Source: JANMES01 sp038229715 | GTDB lineage: Bacteria > Planctomycetota > Phycisphaerae > Tepidisphaerales > Tepidisphaeraceae | Direction: 5' to 3' | DNA length: 64,000 nt | Assembly: GCA_038229715.1 (NCBI GenBank) | Contig: JBBROD010000012.1 | Span: 1 to 64,000 of the forward strand | Shown here: in pieces, positions 54,601 to 61,211 of the stretch | How positions within the stretch are numbered: position 1 is the stretch's first letter | Layout of the letters: every line of letters begins with the position of its first letter | Notes under the pieces: generated by a model | What the model saw: the letters and a program-made list of their open reading frames with translations, nothing else | Databases searched by the model: none | Told to the model about the DNA's origin: nothing | Position numbers and translations under genes: made by a program

Positions 54601-55375
54601 GGATGAACTTAAAGTCTTCGCCGAACTCAAGCCTCTGGCATCCGTTCCAAAAGATCCCGCAGCCGACGCGGTGATCCAGCGACTGAACTACGTGTATCCC
54701 CATCAAACCGCAACCGCCACACCGGCCGCCCGGTCCGTCACCAGCTGGACCAAGCAAGGCCCGCCCGCGGTTGTGCCGGATGAGCCTGAGCAGCGAGATG
54801 CGCCGGCCGATCCGTCATCGCTTGAGTTGCCCCGGTTCCTGGCGCAAGACGTTGTCCCCAAGGCAACCGATCTGGGCACTTTCACGCACCTAGTGCTGGA
54901 GCACTTTGACTTCGCGCCGAACGCGCCGGAGTTGGAAGCGCAAATCCGATCGCTCATCGACCGTCAACTGCTGATCGAATCGCAAGCCATGCTGATCGAT
55001 CGCGAGTCGATCCTCTGGTTCCTGAACTCCCCGCTCGGCCAGCGGATTCGCGGAAATGTCGATCGGCTGAAACGAGAGTTGCCCGTGTACTTCTCCGATA
55101 ACCCGCTTCACTCCGGCGACCGTGGCGATCAAATCATGCTCCGCGGCCGGCTCGACGCATTTCTCGATCTGCCCGCAGGGGGCGTGGTTTTGGATTACAA
55201 GACCGATCGCGTGTGGGGCCAGAAACTGGAAGAACGCACCGCCACCTACACGCCGCAGATTCAGGCGTACGCCCATGCGATGAGCGTGATCACCGGCAGG
55301 CCGGTGAATGAGGGGTATTTGATCTTTTTACACGACAGGAAGATTGTGGCGGTCAACACCGTCAAGCAGACTTGA
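51632..55375 (+). CDS. addA: AddA subunit of the AddAB helicase-nuclease
   Basis: This is 1247 residues from the ATG at 51632, which has GGAGG upstream and overlaps the addB end by 8 bp. It is a UvrD-type 3'-5' helicase with a C-terminal nuclease: Walker A AAAGSGKT (27-34, Lys33), motif II DEYQD (406-410), GDVKQSIYRFR, TVHQSKGLEFP near residue 830 and LYVALTRAREHL. The nuclease block is VVLDYKTDRVWG (Asp1188, Lys1190) followed by YTPQIQAYAHAM. Together with AddB it unwinds and resects broken DNA ends for RecA loading and stops at Chi-like sites. Length is normal. Its stop overlaps the end of the convergent gene at 55362 by 14 bp. Confidence 0.95.
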   Translation: MPEIKTHWTPSQSAGITTTGQSMLLSAAAGSGKTSVLTRRVVHLICEAKPACEIDEILVVAFNEAAAAEMKGRIVKELQSALLVNPSESLTRQVALADRASISTLHAFCRRLLRQHFHRVGLDPNFNVLDAEEAALLRREIARELIADRYGTDNDGSFQSLIDCYGDGDDERLVVQVLKIRELLTSVLSPDSWRATALARLTAAATQPLADSEFGREFISLIRADLDLLSGKIETAIAVIGPMQSFDYYLGKFKEWRSIVQHWKQLLADEPFNHFVAEVNSIDETMTEKAKAYSNSLPGKVLAKGLFDEIKDHLKSGSFRNATRFDEARWQKTLADTVPGARVLLELVDEFDQRYQSHKSRLRAVDFSDLERFALQVLSADGSPVGAKPSDVARALHKRFKHVLVDEYQDINEVQDAILRLASRECVCDHVTPSNFFCVGDVKQSIYRFRLAEPKRFLDRDRGFRTGSSAVPGRVIDLQENFRSRAPLLDAINSVFRRLMTLESADIDYDASQELKPGITYPPYGADDFTGKPIELHLVPSQLSKVAAETGEDGDDSEQDEYEAAMVATRILALTGGNGVSTPRQVMERQDGTLVGRKIRLGDIVILLRSKVYTANRYGNVLRRWGIAAHADGGTGFFESQEILDMLALLHVLDNQQQDIPLAAVLRGPIGNILSGRTGAAGRSTSLTIEDELATIRLAYQHAKPPVLFHQAVTRYAAEQNDALGATLKTSLAKLQVWRESIHQRPVSEVLRSIYDDTGLLAYYAGLPDGDQRVANLEELYRRSAQFGTFARQGLSRFLRFLESLQSDSDIGEPSLDAQGKDVVRIMTVHQSKGLEFPVVIIPNLGRKFNRLDSTGMILADRAKFLGMHAVDLRRQIYYPSLSSTVLAASIAAQATAEEIRILYVALTRAREHLILIGSTTDKAQETARARWADHHGPLPVQDIRSAGSFVDWLLPIAIAEGPGVIEMTSHPAEEVLSIAESRSDSRRSPDELKVFAELKPLASVPKDPAADAVIQRLNYVYPHQTATATPAARSVTSWTKQGPPAVVPDEPEQRDAPADPSSLELPRFLAQDVVPKATDLGTFTHLVLEHFDFAPNAPELEAQIRSLIDRQLLIESQAMLIDRESILWFLNSPLGQRIRGNVDRLKRELPVYFSDNPLHSGDRGDQIMLRGRLDAFLDLPAGGVVLDYKTDRVWGQKLEERTATYTPQIQAYAHAMSVITGRPVNEGYLIFLHDRKIVAVNTVKQT

Positions 55376-56879
55376 TGGCGGACTTGCACAAATCCAGCAG
55401 CTGCTGGAGTCGGTCCGCCGGTTGGACGGCGTAGAACAACTCACGATCGAATAATTGCTGTTGCAGCAGTTTTAGTTTCTCCGCCTGCCGATACTTCTCC
55501 TGCCACGCCGCGATTGGCCCGCTCCCCATCATGCTGTCGAGTGCGCGGTGCATCGCCTGAAATTGCTGCGAGCGCTCGAGCGACCCACGCGGCGAGGCGG
55601 CGATCGCCTCGACCATTTCCTTCTTCTTACTGCCGAGGATTCCATGCTTAAGCCGATGCCCTTCCTGCTGGAGGCATGGAAGGCAAACGCGCGACTCATT
55701 GATCGCGGTTGGGAAAAAGAGGGTGGCCGTGGTGACGGAGAATTTTGGAGCAGCCAGCTTAAAATGTCGCTGTATCAGGCGATCGGTCACTTGGTCATAC
55801 CGTCCGCCGCCGATGCCGTGGACGAACTGGTCGGCGATCATCAGGCGGAGGAACGTTGTCAGCATCAGCGCCCGCGGCGCCAGGCGAAGGTTATGTTTGC
55901 GGAGCCATCGCAGCAGTTCGGCGGCGGCGTCACCCGCAGGCTTGCGCGGGTCGAAGACGAACCGCTCGCCGGTAATCGTGCGCATTGTACAGCCATCCGG
56001 CTCGCAGCCGACTTCGGCGCGACTGCGCTGGCCGGTGGAAAGATCGTCCAGCCAAAACGGCACCTCACAGGACTCCGCCGACATGCGCAAATCCGGCATC
56101 GGCCGGCCAGGGTTGGTGATGCATTCATCCTTGCGGTATTCCCACAGCGATCCGTTGTAGTCGGCCGCGAACTGTCGCGAGCGCGCCAATACGTGGTAGA
56201 CCAGCGTGAGGTAAGGCTCGCTCTGAAAGATCGGGCTGACGACCATCGCGTGATGGCGCAAACCCAGTTTCCAATCCAGTTCGTGCATCGCGTTGACCAT
56301 CGCGACATCGACCGACTGAGATTCCAGGCTTAGCCGGCGCATCGAGGATAGGAAATCCCCCGCCAGCGGCTTGAACGGCCATCCCGCTGATGCAGCGGCA
56401 AAATCCGCCGACAGGCTAGTCAGGTGCTGTGGCGACGGCGGGCCGAGCAGACCGCTCCACTCGGCGGTGTTCATCGTGGTGTCGTCGGTCAGCGGCGACG
56501 ATCCGCCGGGCCATTTGAATTGAAGGTGCTTGGGTGAGTCGGTATCGACGGCAAAATGGTACGCCGCTCCGTCGGTGGCTTCGGCGGCGGTGTGGATCAG
56601 CGCGTCCTTGATCCACACGCCGGGGTGGATCAGTTCCGTCTGATGTCCGGTGGCGAAAAGGAGCGCGTCGTCGTCGGTATGGCCGATCCATTGCCGCTGC
56701 TGTTTGCGGAGTTGCGAGAGCGGCGCGTTCTGGATCAATACGTCATGAGCCGCCGATAGTGCCGCGTGATTGGCCCGGGATTGCTCGAGCAGATCCACCG
56801 GCTCCGGCCAGATGAGCGTCTGCCCGTCTTCGGCGGGGGCTTTCCAATCGGCGTAAGTGGCGGGCGACGAGTCGTTCAT
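55362..56879 (-). CDS. Conserved-looking protein of unknown function
   Basis: This 505-residue cytoplasmic protein (no signal peptide) is rich in Trp, His, Arg and Gln. Notable stretches are LFATGHQTELIHPGVWIKDA near residue 75, HFAVDTDSPKHLQFKWPGG, and LMIADQFVHGIGGGRYDQVT near 350, which look like nucleotide- or substrate-binding loops. The C-terminal 90 residues are helical. The TGHQ block and overall size recall BshC, the last enzyme of bacillithiol synthesis, but the similarity is weak. It starts 9 bp after the glycosyltransferase at 56889-57635, so the two are probably one operon. I cannot assign a function. Confidence 0.55.
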   Translation of the reverse strand: MNDSSPATYADWKAPAEDGQTLIWPEPVDLLEQSRANHAALSAAHDVLIQNAPLSQLRKQQRQWIGHTDDDALLFATGHQTELIHPGVWIKDALIHTAAEATDGAAYHFAVDTDSPKHLQFKWPGGSSPLTDDTTMNTAEWSGLLGPPSPQHLTSLSADFAAASAGWPFKPLAGDFLSSMRRLSLESQSVDVAMVNAMHELDWKLGLRHHAMVVSPIFQSEPYLTLVYHVLARSRQFAADYNGSLWEYRKDECITNPGRPMPDLRMSAESCEVPFWLDDLSTGQRSRAEVGCEPDGCTMRTITGERFVFDPRKPAGDAAAELLRWLRKHNLRLAPRALMLTTFLRLMIADQFVHGIGGGRYDQVTDRLIQRHFKLAAPKFSVTTATLFFPTAINESRVCLPCLQQEGHRLKHGILGSKKKEMVEAIAASPRGSLERSQQFQAMHRALDSMMGSGPIAAWQEKYRQAEKLKLLQQQLFDRELFYAVQPADRLQQLLDLCKSAIKSA

Positions 56880-56888
56880 GACCTTAGT

Positions 56889-57635
56889 TTACCGGCAACA
56901 GCAGGAGGCTTCGTCGCAGACTTCAGTCTTAAGGGCGGCCGGCGATTCCATCTCGGTTTTCAGAACCGAGAGGTAATGCTTGAGGCGGTTGTCCGCGTCA
57001 TCCAGTTGCCCGCCGAAGTGGCGCGTTGGGTCGTTGTAGATCAGGCGGACGGGAATTTCGCGCACCCGCAAGCCGGCCTTGAAAACCTGCGGCCATAGCT
57101 GCATCGGGAATGCGTAGCCGGGGATGTCCAGTTTCAAGTTCCGCATCGCGCTCACGCGGTGAGCCTTGAATCCGCAGAACGTGTCGGTGAGGTTCCAGCC
57201 GAACAGGTCGTTAATCATGCCGGTCAGCGTCATGTTAATCGCCCGGCGGTCGCCGGGAGGCAGATCGTCATCGCTGCGCGAGTTTAAGTACCGGCTGCCG
57301 CTGATGATGTCGGCGTCGTCCTTGTGAATCTCGTCAATAAACGTCGGGATCATCTCCGGCTCATGCTGCTCGTCGCAGTCCATGGTGATGACCCAGTCGT
57401 ACCCGCGATCATCAGCGAATTTGAATGCATCGATGAGACTTTGCCCGTAGCCGCGGTTTTCGGGGTGGCGAAGCAGGTAGATGTCGTCGCGCCCGGCCAG
57501 GTAGTCGCCGGTGCCGTCAGTGCTACCGTCGTCAATCACCAGAAGATTGTCGCCCGCATAGCGGCGGATTTTATCCAGAACGCTACCGACGTACTTGCGC
57601 TCGTTGTAAACCGGAACGGCTATGAGAATCTTCAA
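56889..57635 (-). CDS. Family 2 glycosyltransferase, dolichol/polyprenol-phosphate mannosyltransferase-like
   Basis: This is 248 residues from a TTG at 57635 with GGAG 6 bp upstream; no better start is present. The GT-A domain shows ILIAVPVYNERKYVGSVLD, LLVIDDGSTDGTGDYL, YGQSLIDAFKFADDRGYDWV, and the metal motif in VITMDCDEQHEPEMIP (DxD variant DCD). FCGFKAHRVSAM and RVREIPVRLIYNDPTRHFG are typical of DPM1-like enzymes that transfer a sugar to a lipid phosphate. No C-terminal membrane helices are present. The C-terminus ends in an unusual cysteine cluster, CDEASCCCR. It is probably in an operon with the gene at 55362-56879. Confidence 0.85.
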   Translation of the reverse strand: MKILIAVPVYNERKYVGSVLDKIRRYAGDNLLVIDDGSTDGTGDYLAGRDDIYLLRHPENRGYGQSLIDAFKFADDRGYDWVITMDCDEQHEPEMIPTFIDEIHKDDADIISGSRYLNSRSDDDLPPGDRRAINMTLTGMINDLFGWNLTDTFCGFKAHRVSAMRNLKLDIPGYAFPMQLWPQVFKAGLRVREIPVRLIYNDPTRHFGGQLDDADNRLKHYLSVLKTEMESPAALKTEVCDEASCCCR

Positions 57636-57789
57636 ACATCACTCCAGCAAAACCTTAAGGCCCGTATCAACTGCCCTTGATCGTAGACCCAGTTGGAGCA
57701 GGCAGTCAACCGAGAGCCTCATCTTAACGACTATTCGCCCGGGCGGCGTAGCGGTATGATCCCCGCAACACCCTTGTGTGGAGCATCGC

Positions 57790-58764
57790 GTGAACCTTGG
57801 TCGAACAATCCGTTTAATCATAATCGGCAGCTTGTGTGCCGGCCTGGGCGGATGCACATACTTCCGACAGAAGCGCGTCGCGAACGACCAGTTGCAAAAG
57901 GCGATCTACGCCCGGGAAAACGGCAGCCCCGAGCAGGCGATTATCGCCCTGAAGCAGGCCACCAAGGCCAATCCCAAGCTCGTTCCAGCGCATGTGATGC
58001 TCGGCGATCTGTACAAAGAGGGTGGCGATTTCGAAAAAGCCGGTCAGGAGTACCAAACGCTGACCCAGTTGGAACCTAAGGTCGCGTCGCACTCGTACAA
58101 TCTCGGCCTTATGCAGCAGTTGCTCGGCCGGCTCCGGCAGGCGTCGGAGGCGTACTTAAAGTCCCTCAAACTCGATCCGAAAAACGCGGACGCCCACATG
58201 AATCTCGGATTGGTCTATCTGACACTCGCAGACCAGTCCAAAGCGATCGAGCACCTTCAGCAAGCAACTTCGCTGAACCCAACCTCGATTGACGCATGGA
58301 CCAACCTCGGCGCAGCACTGGACGATCACGACGAACCCGCCGACGCCGAAAAAGCGTACCGCAAGGCGCTGGAACTGGACGGGAATCGCTACAATCTCTT
58401 CATTAATTACGGCAGCAATCTGATCCAGCAGAGCCGCCCGGACGAGGCCATTAAATTGTTGCAGCAATCGGCCGACATGAAAGATTCGGCGCTGATTGAG
58501 AAACTTATGGGTGATGCGCTGACGAAAAAAGGCTGGTGGGACGCCGCCAGCGGACGATACGAAAAGGCAACGCGGCTCGATCCGAAATACATCAATGCTT
58601 ACAACGCGCTCGGGAACACGCTGATCTCTGCGTATGAACGCGGGATGCAGTTGAATGAGCCGCTGCGCGAACGGGCCGTCGCCGCGTGGAAGACCAGCCT
58701 CTCGCTGCGCTTGGATCAACCGGCGGTCGCAGCGCAGTTGGGGAAATGGTCGCGCAATAATTGA
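57790..58764 (+). CDS. TPR lipoprotein
   Basis: This is 324 residues from a GTG at 57790 with GGAG just upstream; another GTG at 57778 overlaps that site. The N-terminus LIIIGSLCAGLGGCTYF is a lipoprotein signal with Cys22 as the lipid-modified residue. The rest is a regular array of about seven TPR repeats (for example PNDPx-like units PAHVMLGDLYKEGGDFEKAG, AHMNLGLVYLTLADQSKAIE and AYNALGNTLISAYERG). By family it is a periplasmic or outer-membrane scaffold for protein complexes. Its TGA overlaps the TTG start of the pseudouridine synthase gene, so the two are co-translated, although they have no obvious functional link. Confidence 0.88.
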   Translation: MNLGRTIRLIIIGSLCAGLGGCTYFRQKRVANDQLQKAIYARENGSPEQAIIALKQATKANPKLVPAHVMLGDLYKEGGDFEKAGQEYQTLTQLEPKVASHSYNLGLMQQLLGRLRQASEAYLKSLKLDPKNADAHMNLGLVYLTLADQSKAIEHLQQATSLNPTSIDAWTNLGAALDDHDEPADAEKAYRKALELDGNRYNLFINYGSNLIQQSRPDEAIKLLQQSADMKDSALIEKLMGDALTKKGWWDAASGRYEKATRLDPKYINAYNALGNTLISAYERGMQLNEPLRERAVAAWKTSLSLRLDQPAVAAQLGKWSRNN

Positions 58765-59501
58765 AAACACCCTCCGAACAACTCCAGATTCTGTATGAGT
58801 GCCCCGATTACGTTGCCGTTTTGAAACCCGCAGGCCTGGCGACCATTCCCGGCCGGGCAGAAGTCGATAGCGTGCTCGAACGCCTCGGCCGACAACTCGA
58901 TCTTCCCTGCACCGGGTCGGCCGACCCGCGATTGCGGATCGTCCATCGCCTCGACAAGGACACCAGCGGCGTGCTGCTGATGGCAAAGCACAAAGCAGCG
59001 CAGCGTCACGCGTCGGAACAGTTCCAGAACAATTTGATTCAGAAGGAATACCTCGCCCTCGTCCACGGCCGCCCGCCGGCGGACAGCGGGCATATCGACG
59101 AGCCGCTCGCGGTGCATCCGACGGTGAAGACGCGCATCTGCGTCACCAAGCACGGCCGGCCGGCGATCACCGACTGGATCATCGAGCAACAATTCCGCGT
59201 CGGCACGCTGCTGCGCGTGTTCCCCAAAACCGGCAAGACGCACCAGATCCGAGTACATCTGGCGCATGTCGGCCTGCCGCTGTGGATCGATCCGATCTAC
59301 GGCTCCAAAGGCGCGATCTTTCTAAGCAAGCTCAAACGCGACTACCGGCCGAGCGCTCACGTGGAGCGGCCGCTGATCGACCGACTCACCCTGCATGCCC
59401 ACCGCCTTACATTTAAGGCTACGGATGGAACGCCACTGACAATAGAAGCGCCCCTTCCCAAGGACTATCGGTCCGCTGTAAACCAACTGGCGAAGGTGTA
59501 A
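58761..59501 (+). CDS. RluA-family RNA pseudouridine synthase
   Basis: This 246-residue enzyme starts with TTG overlapping the previous stop by 4 bp (TTGA). It converts uridine to pseudouridine in rRNA or tRNA. The catalytic block is RIVHRLDKDTSGVLLMAKHK, containing the active-site Asp of the HRLD motif. VAVLKPAGLATIPG, PKTGKTHQIRVHLAHVGLPL and DPIYGSKGAIFLSK are the other RluA blocks. No S4 domain is present. Length fits RluA/RluC-type enzymes without extensions. The target site in RNA cannot be read from sequence. Confidence 0.92.
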   Translation: MKTPSEQLQILYECPDYVAVLKPAGLATIPGRAEVDSVLERLGRQLDLPCTGSADPRLRIVHRLDKDTSGVLLMAKHKAAQRHASEQFQNNLIQKEYLALVHGRPPADSGHIDEPLAVHPTVKTRICVTKHGRPAITDWIIEQQFRVGTLLRVFPKTGKTHQIRVHLAHVGLPLWIDPIYGSKGAIFLSKLKRDYRPSAHVERPLIDRLTLHAHRLTFKATDGTPLTIEAPLPKDYRSAVNQLAKV

Positions 59502-59526
59502 GTGCTGTAAATCGGCATAAACCTTG

Positions 59527-59540
59527 ATTCCTGCAGGAAT
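59527..59540. promoter_or_regulatory. 14-bp perfect palindrome upstream of a secreted-protein gene, possible operator
   Basis: ATTCCTGCAGGAAT is a perfect palindrome, flanked by CCTTG on the left and TCCAAGG on the right, so symmetry extends further with one extra base. It lies about 100 bp before the ATG at 59644. TTATAG at 59555-59560 could be a -10 element. A regulator-binding site is possible. Confidence 0.35.
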
Positions 59541-59643
59541 TCCAAGGGTAGGCGTTATAGAACCGCCCCGCCTCTCTAACCAACATACCAGCGACTAACC
59601 GCCAACGGCGGCGTCTGTCTGCCTCGGTAACAGGAGTTGGATT

Positions 59644-60156
59644 ATGACACGCTTCATGCGAAATCTCGTGACTCGTAAAGCCGCCCTTGGATTGGCCGCC
59701 GTACTGGGGTTGACCTCAATCGCCGCCGCGCCGCAAAAGGCGCAGGCCGATTGGCGTATCGGGATCGATCTGCGTGACAGCGGGCCGCGCTACGAGACGC
59801 GCACCACCCGCGTCTGGATCGAGCCGGTCTACCGCATCGTGTGTGATCGTCAGTGGGTCGAAGCGACCTATCAGACCGTCTGCGAACGCGTCTGGGTGCC
59901 GGATCGCTACGAAGATCGCCAGATCGTTCGATACGACGGCTGGTGCCGACATATCGAGTGCGTTCGCGTGCTCGTCCAGCCGGCCCATTACGAGGAACAG
60001 CAACGCCAGATTGTCATAGCACCGGCACACACACAGGACGTACAACGCCAGGAACTGGTATCGCCCGGCCACTGGGAATACCGCCAGGAACGCGCTGGTG
60101 TATGTGATCCCTATCCTTCAAGAGGCCGAGTCCGAATCGAGTTCGGCGGCCGCTGA
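59644..60156 (+). CDS. Secreted protein with tandem W/Y-rich short repeats
   Basis: This 170-residue protein has AGGAG before the ATG and a signal peptide (LGLAAVLGLTSIAAAPQKAQA). The mature part consists of about six units of 13-15 residues with an aromatic-Pro-x-x-Tyr or His pattern: RVWIEPVYRIVCDRQ, WVEATYQTVCERV, WVPDRYEDRQIVR, VLVQPAHYEEQQRQI, VIAPAHTQDVQRQEL and VSPGHWEYRQER. Four cysteines in the middle could form disulfides. Such repeats suggest an extended beta structure in the envelope. I recognise no named domain, and no enzyme motif is present. It stands alone between a pseudouridine synthase gene and a lipoprotein gene. Confidence 0.75.
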   Translation: MTRFMRNLVTRKAALGLAAVLGLTSIAAAPQKAQADWRIGIDLRDSGPRYETRTTRVWIEPVYRIVCDRQWVEATYQTVCERVWVPDRYEDRQIVRYDGWCRHIECVRVLVQPAHYEEQQRQIVIAPAHTQDVQRQELVSPGHWEYRQERAGVCDPYPSRGRVRIEFGGR

Positions 60157-60174
60157 TGAAAGACGTTTGCCTTC

Positions 60175-60211
60175 ACTGCCCGCTTTGCGCATCGCGCACA
60201 AGGCGGGCAGT
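60175..60211 (+). other. Hairpin after the W/Y-repeat protein gene
   Basis: ACTGCCCGC (60175-60183) pairs with GCGGGCAGT (60203-60211) around a 19-nt loop. No T run follows, so terminator function is doubtful. Confidence 0.3.
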
Positions 60212-60348
60212 AAGATGTTGCCACGCCCTTCATTTCACCCCATGTTTGATCGGGCCATCACCGATGCTGTGACCGGTGGATCGCTCGATACCCGCCGGTC
60301 CAATCGAAGTGAACAATACGGGCGGCAATTAACTAATGGAGGTGCCAC

Positions 60349-60669
60349 ATGAATCGATTCACGACACAAATGGCCGCTTCGCTGATCGCAGCCGTTGTAG
60401 GCGGCGGGCTAGTGGTTGGCTGCAGCAGTTTGAGCGAGAGCGAACGAACTCAAAGGCAGTCAGAAGGTATGGGTGACGCCGCAGATCTCATCCGCCGTGG
60501 CGAGAAAAACGTCGCCGACGGGAAAGCGATGATCGCCCGGGGCGAAGAACTCAAGAGTCAGAATAAGGACGTCGAAGGCAATCGCATGCTAGCCGACGGC
60601 AAAACCATGAAGGCTTTAGGCGACTCCCAGATCGAGCAGGGACGAAAGTTGAAGAACAAGAACAACTAA
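60349..60669 (+). CDS. Small lipoprotein with helical repeats
   Basis: This 106-residue protein has GGAGG 7 bp before the ATG. The N-terminus (SLIAAVVGGGLVVGCSSL) is a lipoprotein signal with Cys25 as the modified residue. The mature part is charged and predicted helical, with a loosely repeated pattern of about 18 residues (ADLIRRGEKNVADGKAMIAR, GEELKSQNKDVEGNRMLAD, GKTMKALGDSQIEQGRKLKN). It resembles Lpp-like coiled-coil lipoproteins in layout only. A strong terminator follows, so it ends its transcription unit. The function is unknown. Confidence 0.82.
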   Translation: MNRFTTQMAASLIAAVVGGGLVVGCSSLSESERTQRQSEGMGDAADLIRRGEKNVADGKAMIARGEELKSQNKDVEGNRMLADGKTMKALGDSQIEQGRKLKNKNN

Positions 60670-60693
60670 GAGTCTTCGTCCTCAGAAATCAAA

Positions 60694-60734
60694 CCGGGCC
60701 GATCACCTTGTGTGACCGGCCCGGATTCTTTTTT
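60694..60734. terminator. Rho-independent terminator
   Basis: A 13-bp stem with one mismatch (60694-60706 with 60712-60724) has a 5-nt loop and is followed by ATTCTTTTTT. It ends the lipoprotein transcript and lies between convergent genes, so it may also stop the STAS-gene transcript from the other strand. Confidence 0.88.
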
Positions 60735-60749
60735 GAGCTGGAGACGTTT

Positions 60750-61094
60750 CTAGTTAGCGGAGAGCGCCGCTTCGACATTCGGATAAATCGGCAACAGCGC
60801 ATCGATCCGCACCCGTTTGATCGTGTTGCTGATCAGATCGTTCGATCCGCACAACTGCACAACGCCCTTCCACGATTGGGCCGTCGTTCGGAAGTGGATC
60901 AGCGCGCCGATCGCCAGGCTGGCGATAAACGTCAGCCCCGTCAAATCGAACACCACGCGCGACGGCTTGCGATCGAGTAGCGCCTTGAGTTGGGTTTCAA
61001 TCGTCGGAAGGTTCAGCACGTCTGCCGGCCCGGCGAGCGATACGACATAAACGCCGTTCAAACGGGATTCGAGGTTGATGGTCAGTTTGCTCAT
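60750..61094 (-). CDS. STAS-domain protein (anti-sigma factor antagonist-like)
   Basis: This 114-residue single STAS domain has GGAG before its ATG. It starts NLESRLNGVYVVSLAGPADV, then RKPSRVVFDLTGLTFIASLA, the region where SpoIIAA-type proteins carry the phosphorylated Ser (here TFIASLAIGALI), and ends with VVQLCGSNDLISNTIKRVRI. Family members bind an anti-sigma kinase and are switched off by phosphorylation of that Ser. No SpoIIAB/RsbW-type kinase gene is in the window, so the partner is elsewhere. Its transcript runs toward the terminator at 60694-60734. Confidence 0.88.
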   Translation of the reverse strand: MSKLTINLESRLNGVYVVSLAGPADVLNLPTIETQLKALLDRKPSRVVFDLTGLTFIASLAIGALIHFRTTAQSWKGVVQLCGSNDLISNTIKRVRIDALLPIYPNVEAALSAN

Positions 61095-61211
61095 CGTTCC
61101 GCTCCCAGCGTGCCCGCTACAACTGGACCGCGCTCGATAGGTTAGCGTATTCAGGTTGACTTAGGAATTCCCCGGCCTGCAAATTGTTCCCGATATCTGA
61201 CCTTACCGAAA

